The position numbers and the translations under genes are program-made. This document shows positions 7,289-16,220 of a DNA stretch of 48,157 bases, in pieces. The notes under the pieces are model-generated. The model was not told the DNA's origin. It made no database searches and was given only the letters and a program-made list of their open reading frames with translations. How positions within the stretch are numbered: the stretch's first letter is position 1; every line of letters starts with the position of its first letter. Origin of the DNA: CAZSMK01 sp964608095. GTDB lineage: Bacteria; Sumerlaeota; Sumerlaeia; MWCT01; JAGHBZ01. The DNA lies in assembly GCA_964608095.1 (NCBI GenBank), contig CAZSMK010000085.1:1-48157 (forward strand). Reading direction: 5' to 3'.

Positions 7289-9817
7289 CTAATGGTAGAT
7301 CCATAACTCAGAGTTCGCTAAAGGTTTAGTGTTATAGAAGATTTCGAACCTTTCGATGATGGGCGATAGGTTCTGGTCTGGAATAAGGAGCAGTCGGCTC
7401 TGGATATAACGAGTGGATACGGGCGATTTGATGTCTATAACATCTCCGGTGAAGTAGTCCGACCAGGGAGCGGAATCAAGTTGTTCCCAACTGTTCCCGA
7501 ACCGAAAAGCACATCTAACCGTTGCAGAGCTGAGGGAATCCCCGCGCGAGAGTTGTGCATGTTTCCAGGTAACTTTATCGCCTGCATCGAATATCAAGGC
7601 AAGTGTCCCGGACGATGTATATGTCTCCGCTCCAAAAATACGAAAGTAAAGATCCTGATTGTCAAAGGTGTGAACTTCTGTAAGGTCGTCGGATACATAA
7701 AGAGCGCCCTGCGGATAAGGATTCTCCGGATCGGACGCAAGCCTGATAGAATTTTTACCATCTGAAGGGACAAGAAAAGCCAGAGCAAGAGATGACTCCT
7801 GAAGGTATTCGGGAATCGTAAACATGAAGGGGATAGTATATATGCCCGTGGACGGCAAAGAGTAAGTACGACTTAATAATCTGCCATTGAATGAAAAGTC
7901 TGGGGAACCGTCAGGCAATGTTTTTCGAAGGTCTATCTGAAGTATCTCATCGGTCGCCGATTCGGTTACCTTGACTTCGACAGCAGTTATTCTGGGTTTT
8001 GGGAAATCGAAGGTTTGAGCAACGAAAAAGCCTCGTTCAGATATAAAAGCATCGGAGTTATACATCGACTGATCGATGGAAAGATTTTCCGCTTCATCAT
8101 AAATTTGGAACTGGCAGTCGAATTCTGGAATTGTTATCCAGTCAAGGCTATACGCGCGGATTAGCATTCCATCGGGATATACACTTGTAGTGTTCAACCG
8201 AATTTCAGCGTTCCCGCTAAGGAGTTTAAACAACAGGACGTATGATCGGCCATCAGTGATTAGGTTATCGTAATCAAGTGAGACTTCAGCGGTTCCTGAA
8301 TCAGTTAGGGTAACAGTATCGGATGAAAGCAGAGCAGCAGGATTGTCATCGGGGAATCCGTCCGGAAGAGTAGGACGAAGTTCAACGCGATATTCTACAG
8401 GTGAATTGACTTTAGCCCCGAAAACCACTTTTGATATGCCTGAAGAGCGGGGGATAAAGGTTTGACCTATCCAGTATGAGCGGCGAAGGGTATCGGTTTG
8501 CATCTCGTGACCCAACTGTTCTACCACGGGTATTCCCTCTGACGAAGTAGCAAGGATTGCGCTATCCACAAGCGTTTCAACATCGATATTCCCCCTTTCA
8601 GCAGAATAAAATTCCGATTGTGTAGCCCATGATTGCGAGCCATCATTGGCTTGGGCAAGGCTTACGTTACCGTAGATATCTAAGACACCGACAACCGCTC
8701 GATCGATCTCATTTGAGGAATAGGCGAAAGTCCAGGTCCCGGGAGTTAGATATTTGGTATCCAGTCTTGCGTATTCATCGGAGTAATTTCGGACAGCCAC
8801 CCACGGCTGAATCTGGTAAATGTCCTGCTCTGTCGTGATGATCACGGTAGTAAGATTATCCTGAAAAGTGGTATCGAGATTAAGAAGAGGTCGTGTTATG
8901 TCGTGGCTATCCTGCCATTTCTGCATTGCCTCTTTGCCGGTACAATAGAAGAAATCCACATCCGGGTAAGCCGTCGCAGCAGTGTGTAAAGCATCATCGA
9001 CGTTGGCGATTTGCTGGATAAAATTCGATTCGTTCTGGTGCGACCAGATACAGACGACCTGGTCGTTACCCTGGTTTGCGGCGTTGAAAATAGATAGGGC
9101 AACGTCGTTGCTGTAAAAAGACGGCATGTAATAATGACGTACCTCCCATCCTTTCATCGTCCCGGTTACACGGTAATCCGAAAAAGATGGATGGTATGGA
9201 GTGCAGTCAGTCATCCAGCTGCCGCCTTCCATTCGGAAGGGGATCCACTTTTCCAGGTAGTTCTGATATTCATTGCTCATGTAGTTCCACCCGGAACGAA
9301 AGCAGACAGGATAAACGCCTTCATCCATAATCATTTGTGACATAGCCCAGTCAAAATCCCAGATGGTATCACCAAAAGTGTCTGCCATTACCCAGGACGA
9401 CCCGGACCATTTAAAATGGTGAAAATGGTAGGCAAGTTCATCACCCCATTTATCGAGTTCATGCTGCCAATACTGCCTGATTAAATAAAGAGTGGAGATT
9501 GCGTTGGTATTGATCCCTTCGAGGAACCAGCCACCGCAATGCATAAACCATGAGATTTTAAACGGTGTGCCGCTGCTATCGGTATGCGATGTACGAAACG
9601 TTGAATCAAACACATCTTTGAAGACACCCTCGTTATTAGAGAACACGTCGAAATCGAATTCATTATCATATGTGTATTTTACATTACCACCCTCGGTATT
9701 ATACCAGATAGAGGTATCAGAGCTGAGTAGTACATAAACACTTTTTCCTGGAACAGATGAACTGAAGAGAAAGAAAACAAGAAGGAAACAAAAAGATTGA
9801 AACTTTTTAAACCACAC
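7289..9817 (-). CDS. Secreted protein with deacetylase-barrel-like domain and C-terminal beta-sandwich repeats
   Basis: An 842-residue exported protein beginning with GTG (9815-9817, GGAG nine bases upstream) and a signal peptide ending near SSSVPGKS. Residues about 25-310 look like a polysaccharide-deacetylase/glycoside-hydrolase barrel: KISWFMHCGG, then DELAYHFHHFKW with H131, H133 and H134 in the place where such enzymes carry a metal-binding HxH, and a late DVDFFYCTG strand. No TFDDG-like motif was found, so the catalytic set is incomplete or different. Residues about 465-600 and 610-735 are two related beta-rich repeats sharing an LRPTLPDGFPD / LRKTLPDGSPD signature. The last 100 residues form another beta-sandwich ending near FEIFYN. 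It is transcribed away from the glycosidase at 9925 across a 107-base gap, so the two may share regulation. Confidence 0.7.
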   Translation of the reverse strand: MWFKKFQSFCFLLVFFLFSSSVPGKSVYVLLSSDTSIWYNTEGGNVKYTYDNEFDFDVFSNNEGVFKDVFDSTFRTSHTDSSGTPFKISWFMHCGGWFLEGINTNAISTLYLIRQYWQHELDKWGDELAYHFHHFKWSGSSWVMADTFGDTIWDFDWAMSQMIMDEGVYPVCFRSGWNYMSNEYQNYLEKWIPFRMEGGSWMTDCTPYHPSFSDYRVTGTMKGWEVRHYYMPSFYSNDVALSIFNAANQGNDQVVCIWSHQNESNFIQQIANVDDALHTAATAYPDVDFFYCTGKEAMQKWQDSHDITRPLLNLDTTFQDNLTTVIITTEQDIYQIQPWVAVRNYSDEYARLDTKYLTPGTWTFAYSSNEIDRAVVGVLDIYGNVSLAQANDGSQSWATQSEFYSAERGNIDVETLVDSAILATSSEGIPVVEQLGHEMQTDTLRRSYWIGQTFIPRSSGISKVVFGAKVNSPVEYRVELRPTLPDGFPDDNPAALLSSDTVTLTDSGTAEVSLDYDNLITDGRSYVLLFKLLSGNAEIRLNTTSVYPDGMLIRAYSLDWITIPEFDCQFQIYDEAENLSIDQSMYNSDAFISERGFFVAQTFDFPKPRITAVEVKVTESATDEILQIDLRKTLPDGSPDFSFNGRLLSRTYSLPSTGIYTIPFMFTIPEYLQESSLALAFLVPSDGKNSIRLASDPENPYPQGALYVSDDLTEVHTFDNQDLYFRIFGAETYTSSGTLALIFDAGDKVTWKHAQLSRGDSLSSATVRCAFRFGNSWEQLDSAPWSDYFTGDVIDIKSPVSTRYIQSRLLLIPDQNLSPIIERFEIFYNTKPLANSELWIYH

Positions 9818-9924
9818 TTTGAAATTCTCCTATTGAGGTTATAAATAATCTCAAATGAAAACTCTGTTGTAGTAGCATACAATGATTCGGTTTCGAGAGT
9901 CAAATTGACTGTTCAAGGAGCCCT

Positions 9925-12900
9925 ATGATGAAAAAGTATTGTGTGTTAACACTGATCATATCCACTTGCCTACAAATGGTGTCTCTTTGTCAGGCTCTGG
10001 AGATAACGACAGAGGAGCCGGCGAATGTTTTTTATAATGACCAAGCCGTTGTCCTGACCATCAGGTACGAGCGAGAGCGTTTTGGTGGGGGTGTCATCGA
10101 TTACGGGGTGAATGACGTAAAGAATAGGAGTGTGCATAAAGGTCGGCTCGCTTTGCCTGTTCCCTCGGCAGATTTCACCACCCTTACCCTCGAAGGATTG
10201 GAATGCGGCTATTATACGGTTTTGGTCACGGCAAAGTCTGTCTCAGGAATGCTGGAGCACACGTACGCAAAGATCGCCGTAATCCGAAGAACGGAAGTTA
10301 CCGAGCCGGATAAATCTCCTTTTGGCGTGGACGCTTTTCTGAGTTGGCGTTTCCCCATGACAGATGCCCCAGCGACCAGCGAACACAATGCCGCTGCCGC
10401 TTATAGCCGCGCGGTTGAACTGATGAAGCGAGCAGGAGTGTCGTGGGTGCGCGACCGCATTGCATGGTCGCATGTTCAGCCTGAGCCGAATTCATGGGAT
10501 TATGGTCGTTACAATACTGCGCAACGGATACAAAGCGATGCTGGATTAAGGGTTTTGCAGGTCTTCCATGACTGCGTACCATGGGCATCAGAGATGCGCC
10601 GTGGGGATAATGAATACAGGAAAAAATTCCCGCCGAAAAATCTCATGACTTTGTATGACTTTTTTCTGAAAACCGCGAACCATTACGAAGAGGAGGTTAA
10701 CGCGTGGGAGATATGGAACGAATTCGATGTGCCGGTTTTCTTCATGGGAACTGCAGACGAATATGCAAATATTCTCAGAGCCTCGTATCTTGCAATAAAA
10801 AAGGCAAACCCAAACGCTGTTGTCCTGTTCGGTTCCGTCACGTTTGCTACGGGGCTCATCGTGTGGGGCGATACTTCCTACGAGGATAAGGAAGGTCAGC
10901 GGTATATCGAGAAGGTTCTGGAAAACGGGGTAGGGGATTACTTCGATATTTTCAACGTGCACCATTACGGAACGGTAGGCGGTCTGGCGGGCAAGATACG
11001 GCGTTGCAGGGATTTGCTGAAACGCTATGATTGTCAGCGTTCTATCTGGTTGACAGAAGCAGGCTCCACCGCGAACAGGAAAATGGGTGAATCTGTAGAG
11101 GAAATCGAGCGGGAGCAGGCGGAATATCTTGTAAAGACCTATTGCATAGCGCTGAGTGAAGGTATCGAAAAGGTATTCTACTTTTCATTTCTCCAGTTTA
11201 TCGAACACGGCACAAGCAACTGGGGGATTGTACAGATCGAGGATGAAAAGTGGCAGCCGAAACCCGGCTATGCCGCCCTTGCCACCCTCATCAATACGCT
11301 CAACGATTGCGAGTTCAGGGGAGTGTTAGGCGCAACTCCATCACGAACGACAGCCCTTGTCTTTGAAAGCCCGGACCGTCAGGTCGTCGTTGCTTGGAAC
11401 GATTTACCGACTACGAAAGCGTTTACTTTGCCATTAAAAGAACATATAGTTTGGAGACAGCGTTCTATTTATGGAACTGAGAAAAGTGAGCGGGAACGAG
11501 GCAAAATAGATATAACCCTTTCGAAGGAGCCTGTTTACCTAATTATAGAGGGAAAAGATAAAATACCGAAAAAGGCGATAATGGAGAATGAAGGGTGGAA
11601 ATGGAAACAGGAAATTCGAGAAAAAGGCGAAGCAAGAAAGCCGGAGAAGATATGGGTAGCCATAGACCATAGCCCGGATACACCCGGCTACTCAACCGAC
11701 ATAGTACATGGAAAAGTTACGGTCTATTCGTTGCATGAAAGAGCGGTGAAAGGCGCACTCGTCATACAGGCTCGAACAGGTACCTTGACGAAAGAGATAA
11801 TGCGAAAGCGCCTCGATATTGAACCCTCCATGTTCACCGAGGAGACGTTTGAACTCAAACTCAGCAGCGAGGAACGACAAAGCCTGATTTATTCAGGTGA
11901 TGAGATAGTATTACGGGCGTTCTTCGACCGAGAAGATGCGATGGAATCCTCACCAATCACACAAAGGTACATAACATTCGAAGAACCAATCGAAACAATG
12001 CAGCCTTCGCTTCTCTACGAGCTGGGAACCACTTCTTCATTTGTCTTGAGCTTTAAGAGGAAAGACGCCGAAGTTCCCAGTGCAAGTCTGACAATCACCC
12101 ACATCCCTTCAACGTATGAGCTCCTGACCCCGCCCACTCAAGCCATTCATTTCCGGGACGATTCCGATATGTATCGTAGTTCGATTAATCTAAAAAAAGT
12201 CTCCTCATCGTATAAGCAGGGAGAAACCCTTGATTTCGATGTCTCAGTAAACGGCATGACGTTTCACGAGAACACAGTCCTCGAGACCCGTAATATTTAT
12301 AAGAGGAAGCAGGATATTGTCATCGACGGCAAGGACAGTGATTGGGAATCCTATCCCTTCTATTATGTGGGTGGTATAGCAAGGGCGGTACATGGACAGG
12401 AACTATACGAAGGCCCTCGAGATGCATCCGCATGGTTTCGATTATGCTGGGACAAAGACGCCTTATACATGTTCATCGATATTACAGATGATGAGATACT
12501 GAATCCTTTCCCGCACAAGAGTCCCTGGGTCGGTGATGCGATAGAGCTCTTTCTTAATGCGCGACAAGGTGATGAGTTCGGCGACCCTGCCTATGATAAG
12601 AATGTGTTTCAACTCTTTTTTATTCCGCCCGATGACGCACGTGAGGAGTCGATGTTCCATGTCTGGCAACCGGATGGCACAATCTGGAAGGAATTTGAAT
12701 ACGCGATTCGCAGGAAGAGTAATGGCAGTGGATATTATTGCGAGGCGAAGATCGACTGGTCATTTCTTGGACGTAATGATGGAAAAGCCGGTAGCCGGTT
12801 AGGGATAGAACTGACTCTCGACGACATCGATCCGGGGGATTATGAGCATAAGCAAATTGTGTGGCGTGGGAGTGCAAATAATTGGCGGGATGCCTCGCTA

Positions 12901-12939
12901 TTTACGCCTTTGATTCTTTCAAATAGCGCAGGAGAGTAA
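9925..12939 (+). CDS. Secreted clan GH-A glycoside hydrolase with C-terminal CBM9-like domain
   Basis: A 1004-residue exported enzyme with signal peptide MMKKYCVLTLIISTCLQMVS and AAGGAG before the ATG. A short beta domain (residues 25-125) precedes a (beta/alpha)8 barrel, about 130-490. The barrel shows the clan GH-A pair: an Asn-Glu acid/base in AWEIWNEFD (E266) and a nucleophile in IWLTEAGS (E378), 112 residues apart; WVRDRIAWSHVQPEP is the usual strand-2 signature. The closest families are GH39, GH5 or GH10-like beta-glycosidases; the substrate is not readable. Residues about 540-790 are unassigned beta-rich sequence. Residues about 795-1004 match carbohydrate-binding module family 9 (DIVIDGKDSDW, GDAIELFLN, EAKIDWSFLG). 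It probably degrades an extracellular polysaccharide. A truncated copy of its 5' end lies at 6873. Confidence 0.85.
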   Translation: MMKKYCVLTLIISTCLQMVSLCQALEITTEEPANVFYNDQAVVLTIRYERERFGGGVIDYGVNDVKNRSVHKGRLALPVPSADFTTLTLEGLECGYYTVLVTAKSVSGMLEHTYAKIAVIRRTEVTEPDKSPFGVDAFLSWRFPMTDAPATSEHNAAAAYSRAVELMKRAGVSWVRDRIAWSHVQPEPNSWDYGRYNTAQRIQSDAGLRVLQVFHDCVPWASEMRRGDNEYRKKFPPKNLMTLYDFFLKTANHYEEEVNAWEIWNEFDVPVFFMGTADEYANILRASYLAIKKANPNAVVLFGSVTFATGLIVWGDTSYEDKEGQRYIEKVLENGVGDYFDIFNVHHYGTVGGLAGKIRRCRDLLKRYDCQRSIWLTEAGSTANRKMGESVEEIEREQAEYLVKTYCIALSEGIEKVFYFSFLQFIEHGTSNWGIVQIEDEKWQPKPGYAALATLINTLNDCEFRGVLGATPSRTTALVFESPDRQVVVAWNDLPTTKAFTLPLKEHIVWRQRSIYGTEKSERERGKIDITLSKEPVYLIIEGKDKIPKKAIMENEGWKWKQEIREKGEARKPEKIWVAIDHSPDTPGYSTDIVHGKVTVYSLHERAVKGALVIQARTGTLTKEIMRKRLDIEPSMFTEETFELKLSSEERQSLIYSGDEIVLRAFFDREDAMESSPITQRYITFEEPIETMQPSLLYELGTTSSFVLSFKRKDAEVPSASLTITHIPSTYELLTPPTQAIHFRDDSDMYRSSINLKKVSSSYKQGETLDFDVSVNGMTFHENTVLETRNIYKRKQDIVIDGKDSDWESYPFYYVGGIARAVHGQELYEGPRDASAWFRLCWDKDALYMFIDITDDEILNPFPHKSPWVGDAIELFLNARQGDEFGDPAYDKNVFQLFFIPPDDAREESMFHVWQPDGTIWKEFEYAIRRKSNGSGYYCEAKIDWSFLGRNDGKAGSRLGIELTLDDIDPGDYEHKQIVWRGSANNWRDASLFTPLILSNSAGE

Positions 12940-12959
12940 TCTCAGTCGACTACCCCCTA

Positions 12960-13892
12960 TTACCAGTCTTGTTCCATATCGAGCGAACCCTGGAATCTTT
13001 GTTGCAGGTATTTTTTGAGTTCTTCCTGATATTCTTCATCCTCCAGAGCGTTAAGCAGTCTCTGGCAATCTTCAGGTGTCATCTTGTCTTGTTCGCGTTT
13101 TTCCTGTTGCTGTGGTTGTTGTTGTGAACCTGATTGCTGCTTTTCTTTGTTTTCCTCTTTTTTCTCCTGTGGTTTCTGCTGTTGTTCTTGCTGTTCTTTC
13201 TTTTCATCCGGCTTGGATTGCTGCTCCTCTTGCTGTTTCTGTTCCTGCTGATTTTCTTTTTGCTCTTGTTGTTGCTGTTTATCTTCTTGTTTCTCTTCAT
13301 CCTTATTTTTTTCTGACTGCTGTTCATCCTGTTTCTGTTCGTTTTGGTCTTGCTGCTTATTCTGCTGTTCTTGCTGCTCCTGTTGTTGTTGCTGTTGTTG
13401 CAGTTCTTCCAGGCGTTTTTGGGCAAGTTCGTAATTGAATTTCGCATCCTCGTCATCGGGAGCGAGCATTATTGATTGCTTAAAGGTATCGACACTCTTT
13501 TTGAGTTGTTCAAGTGCGCGGGGGATATTGTTTTCACTTACCGCCATTTCTCCCATGTTATAATAGGTTTCCCCGAGGTTATAATAAGTCCGGGCTTTGA
13601 CCTCCTGAGGGGGATTTTTTGAAAGCGCGTTTTCATACATTTTTAGCGCGTCTACATAGTCATCCTGTGTCGTGTAGACATTGCCGATGTTATAGAAGAC
13701 CTCCGGCGAATCCGGCTTCTCCACCTGGGCTTCCTCATACGCCTCGAGCGCTTCTTCCATCTTTCCCTCACGATAATACTTATTTCCTTCCCTGGTTTTT
13801 CGTGAAAGCGGATCTACCAGCGAAAGCGCTTCACACCGCGAATACAAAGGTATCAGCAACGCCAGAAGTATGATTATTCTCGTTTTATTCAT
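12960..13892 (-). CDS. BatC-like TPR protein with long Gln/Glu/Lys tract
   Basis: A 310-residue protein with an N-terminal signal or anchor segment (IIILLALLIPLYSRC), three to four TPR repeats (residues 30-165: GNKYYREGKMEEALEAYEEA, VFYNIGNVYTTQDDYVDALK, ARTYYNLGETYYNMG, PDDEDAKFNYELAQ), then about 100 residues made almost only of Q, E, K, N and D. It ends with MTPEDCQRLLNALEDEEYQ, the short tail seen in BatC/BatE proteins of the Bacteroides aerotolerance operon, where TPR proteins work with VWA proteins at the membrane. The matching VWA partner is 17 kb away at 30920. The CAG/CAA-rich stretch is prone to length change. It is convergent with the glycosidase gene and divergent from the GT87 gene. 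The family call is good; the role is inferred. Confidence 0.75.
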   Translation of the reverse strand: MNKTRIIILLALLIPLYSRCEALSLVDPLSRKTREGNKYYREGKMEEALEAYEEAQVEKPDSPEVFYNIGNVYTTQDDYVDALKMYENALSKNPPQEVKARTYYNLGETYYNMGEMAVSENNIPRALEQLKKSVDTFKQSIMLAPDDEDAKFNYELAQKRLEELQQQQQQQEQQEQQNKQQDQNEQKQDEQQSEKNKDEEKQEDKQQQQEQKENQQEQKQQEEQQSKPDEKKEQQEQQQKPQEKKEENKEKQQSGSQQQPQQQEKREQDKMTPEDCQRLLNALEDEEYQEELKKYLQQRFQGSLDMEQDW

Positions 13893-13972
13893 AAAATCGC
13901 CCGGATATAAAACTTAACGTTACACATTCAATTTTATAAGTTGGCGTCCTTCCGATACAAGTAAAAAGGGGA

Positions 13973-14002
13973 TTGACTTTTTCAGGAAGCAAGAACTAAA
14001 CT
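13973..14002 (+). promoter_or_regulatory. Candidate promoter of the GT87-PPIase operon
   Basis: TTGACT (13973-13978) and TAAACT (13997-14002) are separated by 18 bases, five and four of six matches to sigma70 boxes. They lie 33 bases before the ATG at 14035 in a divergent intergenic region. Confidence 0.5.
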
Positions 14003-14034
14003 CCCGTGATATCGTTCGACCCGGTGGCTAAGAA

Positions 14035-15360
14035 ATGGTGCGCTATTCCCAAATAAAAACGCTGAACAAGTGGTATCTCGCCCTCCTTGTCGCAGCTATC
14101 GTTATCCACGTTATGTATATCGTTGCTTTACCTACCGGAATTTTTACCAAAATGAGCCATGACACGAACCTGTTCTGGAAAGTAGGGGTCGACTTTTTCG
14201 CCACGTATGAAGCGGGATGGGATTTTCTTCATTGCCGGAATATCTATCATCATGAAGAGAAGGCTGAGGATCTTTTTACTTCTCTATCTACCGGTGAACA
14301 ACGCGCCCCTTACTATACGCCTTATCGTTATCTTCCCCATTATGCCGCCACTGTAGGTGTTGTGCTGAATCTGTTTCCGCCCGCTGCCGCGTATATCATC
14401 TGGATATTCTTCAACGAACTTTTACTCCTCATCAATATAGAAATAACTCGCCGTCTGACTGATAAGGCTCGACGCTTCTGCTGGTCAATAGCGCTCTGGT
14501 TGGCTCCGTTTACCCTTTATGTCGAATACTGGATGGGGCAATTTTCCTTTTTCATGGCATCGCTCCTCTTCTGGACGATAATAGCGTTTATGAAAAAACA
14601 GCGGGCTTTCGCAACTGCGTTCTGGACAGCATCGACAGTATTAAAGCTATTTACCCTCGACTACGTAGTCCTCTTCTTCCGTAAACGCTGGATCAGGGAT
14701 ATATTTATTTGCCTCGGGATTCTTCTCATTCCCTCAATCATTTATTTTGTTGCATTTCCCACTGGCTATCAGATTTTTATTACGAGCATAAAAACAGGCA
14801 TGGAGAGTTCCGGTGAGGGTTTTTACATCGGCAATTTCAGCGTACAGACCAGTCTCCGCGTCCTGTTGCATATACTGGGTATCTCCGGCATTGAAATTTC
14901 TTTTGGTGAATCCTCGCTACAAATCCAGGGGGTAGTAATAGTTGTTTTCTCCCTGCTGCTTGGCATCTACACCTTAATCAAAACACTGTCGCACAAGGCG
15001 GATTCTCTGGGTTCTTTTGTTCTGCTCAGTCTTCTTCTTTTCTTTGTTGTACGGGATATATGGGAACATCATTATGTCATGCTCATACCGTTGCTGCCCT
15101 TGATGTACACGACGGGTCGCATTTCACTCAAGTGGACACTCATTATCTTTTTTCTTGTCGCCTCTCCCACACTTTTTCCTCTTATACATTTTGAACGAGG
15201 GAAACAGTTTTTACAGTCATTGGGAATATATCAAAGTGTCTTTTATATGTATTTTTTTATCAAACAAGCGGGGGTAATAATCTTTTTCTGGCAAACAGCA
15301 AAATCGTTGTTTAGGATATCCTTTACAACTTCGGTAACACCGGAAGAAAAGGGAAATTAA
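14035..15360 (+). CDS. GT87-family (DUF2029) membrane glycosyltransferase
   Basis: A 441-residue polytopic membrane protein with about ten hydrophobic segments. It carries the traits of the GT87/DUF2029 family of polyprenyl-phosphate-sugar-dependent mannosyltransferase-like enzymes: an early extracytoplasmic loop with DFFATYEAGWDFLHCRNIY, then TPYRYLPHYA, the conserved 'Y.Y.P' signature of the family, and a C-terminal DIWEHHYVM. Such enzymes add a sugar from a lipid carrier on the outer face of the cytoplasmic membrane. The donor and acceptor are unknown. Its stop codon overlaps the start of the lipoprotein PPIase by one base (TAATG), so the three plus-strand genes 14035-17124 are probably one transcript. 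A candidate promoter precedes it. Confidence 0.8.
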   Translation: MVRYSQIKTLNKWYLALLVAAIVIHVMYIVALPTGIFTKMSHDTNLFWKVGVDFFATYEAGWDFLHCRNIYHHEEKAEDLFTSLSTGEQRAPYYTPYRYLPHYAATVGVVLNLFPPAAAYIIWIFFNELLLLINIEITRRLTDKARRFCWSIALWLAPFTLYVEYWMGQFSFFMASLLFWTIIAFMKKQRAFATAFWTASTVLKLFTLDYVVLFFRKRWIRDIFICLGILLIPSIIYFVAFPTGYQIFITSIKTGMESSGEGFYIGNFSVQTSLRVLLHILGISGIEISFGESSLQIQGVVIVVFSLLLGIYTLIKTLSHKADSLGSFVLLSLLLFFVVRDIWEHHYVMLIPLLPLMYTTGRISLKWTLIIFFLVASPTLFPLIHFERGKQFLQSLGIYQSVFYMYFFIKQAGVIIFFWQTAKSLFRISFTTSVTPEEKGN

Positions 15361-16220
15361 TGAAGAAATGGTCAATAGTTATATGCTTTTTCCTCTTGAT
15401 GGGTTGTGCGCGCCTGGAAAAGGAACCAGCACCCGCACCGCCACCGATAGTATTTGCTGAACCGCCCGAAGAGATTTTGTGTCGCATAGATGATATGACG
15501 GTCACTGTTCCCGAGTTTGAGAGCCTGTGGACATCCTTTCTCAGACAGCATACTCTCGAGGACGAGTCGGTTCGAGCAATAGCAAAGGGCAAATTTTTGG
15601 AACAATTTATCGAAGAAAGTCTTATCATAGTATATGCAAAACAACAAGGCATTGATCAGGATGCTGATTATCAGGGCCTATTGGAGAATACCCGTCGCAA
15701 GCTTCTTGTTGGCTATACCCTGGAAAAAACCCTGTATTCGAACATAACGGTTTCCGAGGACGATCTAACCAGCTGGTATTTCAAAAACATAAAAGAGTTT
15801 ACTATTCCTGCAAAGGTTCACGTCAGGCACATATTAACGAGAACACATGATGAAGCAGAACAGGCGGCAGAAAGAATTGCCTCAGGCGAAAAATTTGAAA
15901 TCGTTGCGCGCGAGATGTCAATTCACTCATCGAGAATAGACGGCGGGTTTCTTCCACCTTTCTCACGCGGAACCTACGACAAAAGCTTCGAAGAAGTTGC
16001 ATTTCAAATGAATGTCGGTGAAATCAGCAAACCCGTTAAAAGCGATCTTGGTTACCATATTATTGAGAAGGTAGGAGAGAGTCCTTTGCAGTTGATATCT
16101 CTCAATGAAGTTCACAACGAGATACGGAATAAAATTCTACAACAGCGCAAGCAAAAACTTTATCTCGAGTTCCTCGACAAATTAAGGAATACCACACAAA
16201 TTGAAATATTTGCGAAATAG
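15360..16220 (+). CDS. PrsA/SurA-type peptidyl-prolyl isomerase lipoprotein
   Basis: A 286-residue lipoprotein: MKKWSIVICFFLLMGC ends in a lipobox (LMGC), followed by a Pro/Ala-rich stretch. An N-terminal SurA-like helical region (ILCRIDDMTVTVPEFESLW; residues 40-150) leads to a complete parvulin domain, about 155-265: HVRHILTRTHDEAEQ, GGFLPPFSRG, FEEVAFQMNVGEIS, PVKSDLGYHIIEKV. The parvulin His residues of HxxHIL and GYHII are present, so isomerase activity is likely. The role is folding of exported proteins on the outer side of the membrane, fitting the many large secreted proteins nearby. The start overlaps the upstream GT87 stop by one base, and the next PPIase gene starts inside its 3' end. 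Confidence 0.9.
   Translation: MKKWSIVICFFLLMGCARLEKEPAPAPPPIVFAEPPEEILCRIDDMTVTVPEFESLWTSFLRQHTLEDESVRAIAKGKFLEQFIEESLIIVYAKQQGIDQDADYQGLLENTRRKLLVGYTLEKTLYSNITVSEDDLTSWYFKNIKEFTIPAKVHVRHILTRTHDEAEQAAERIASGEKFEIVAREMSIHSSRIDGGFLPPFSRGTYDKSFEEVAFQMNVGEISKPVKSDLGYHIIEKVGESPLQLISLNEVHNEIRNKILQQRKQKLYLEFLDKLRNTTQIEIFAK

Noticed and set aside
13076..13438. Hydrophobic plus-strand frames opposite the BatC-like gene, including an almost pure Leu/Phe frame at 13134-13316
   Set aside because: They arise because CAG/CAA/GAA repeats read as Leu/Phe-rich codons on the other strand; not real membrane proteins.
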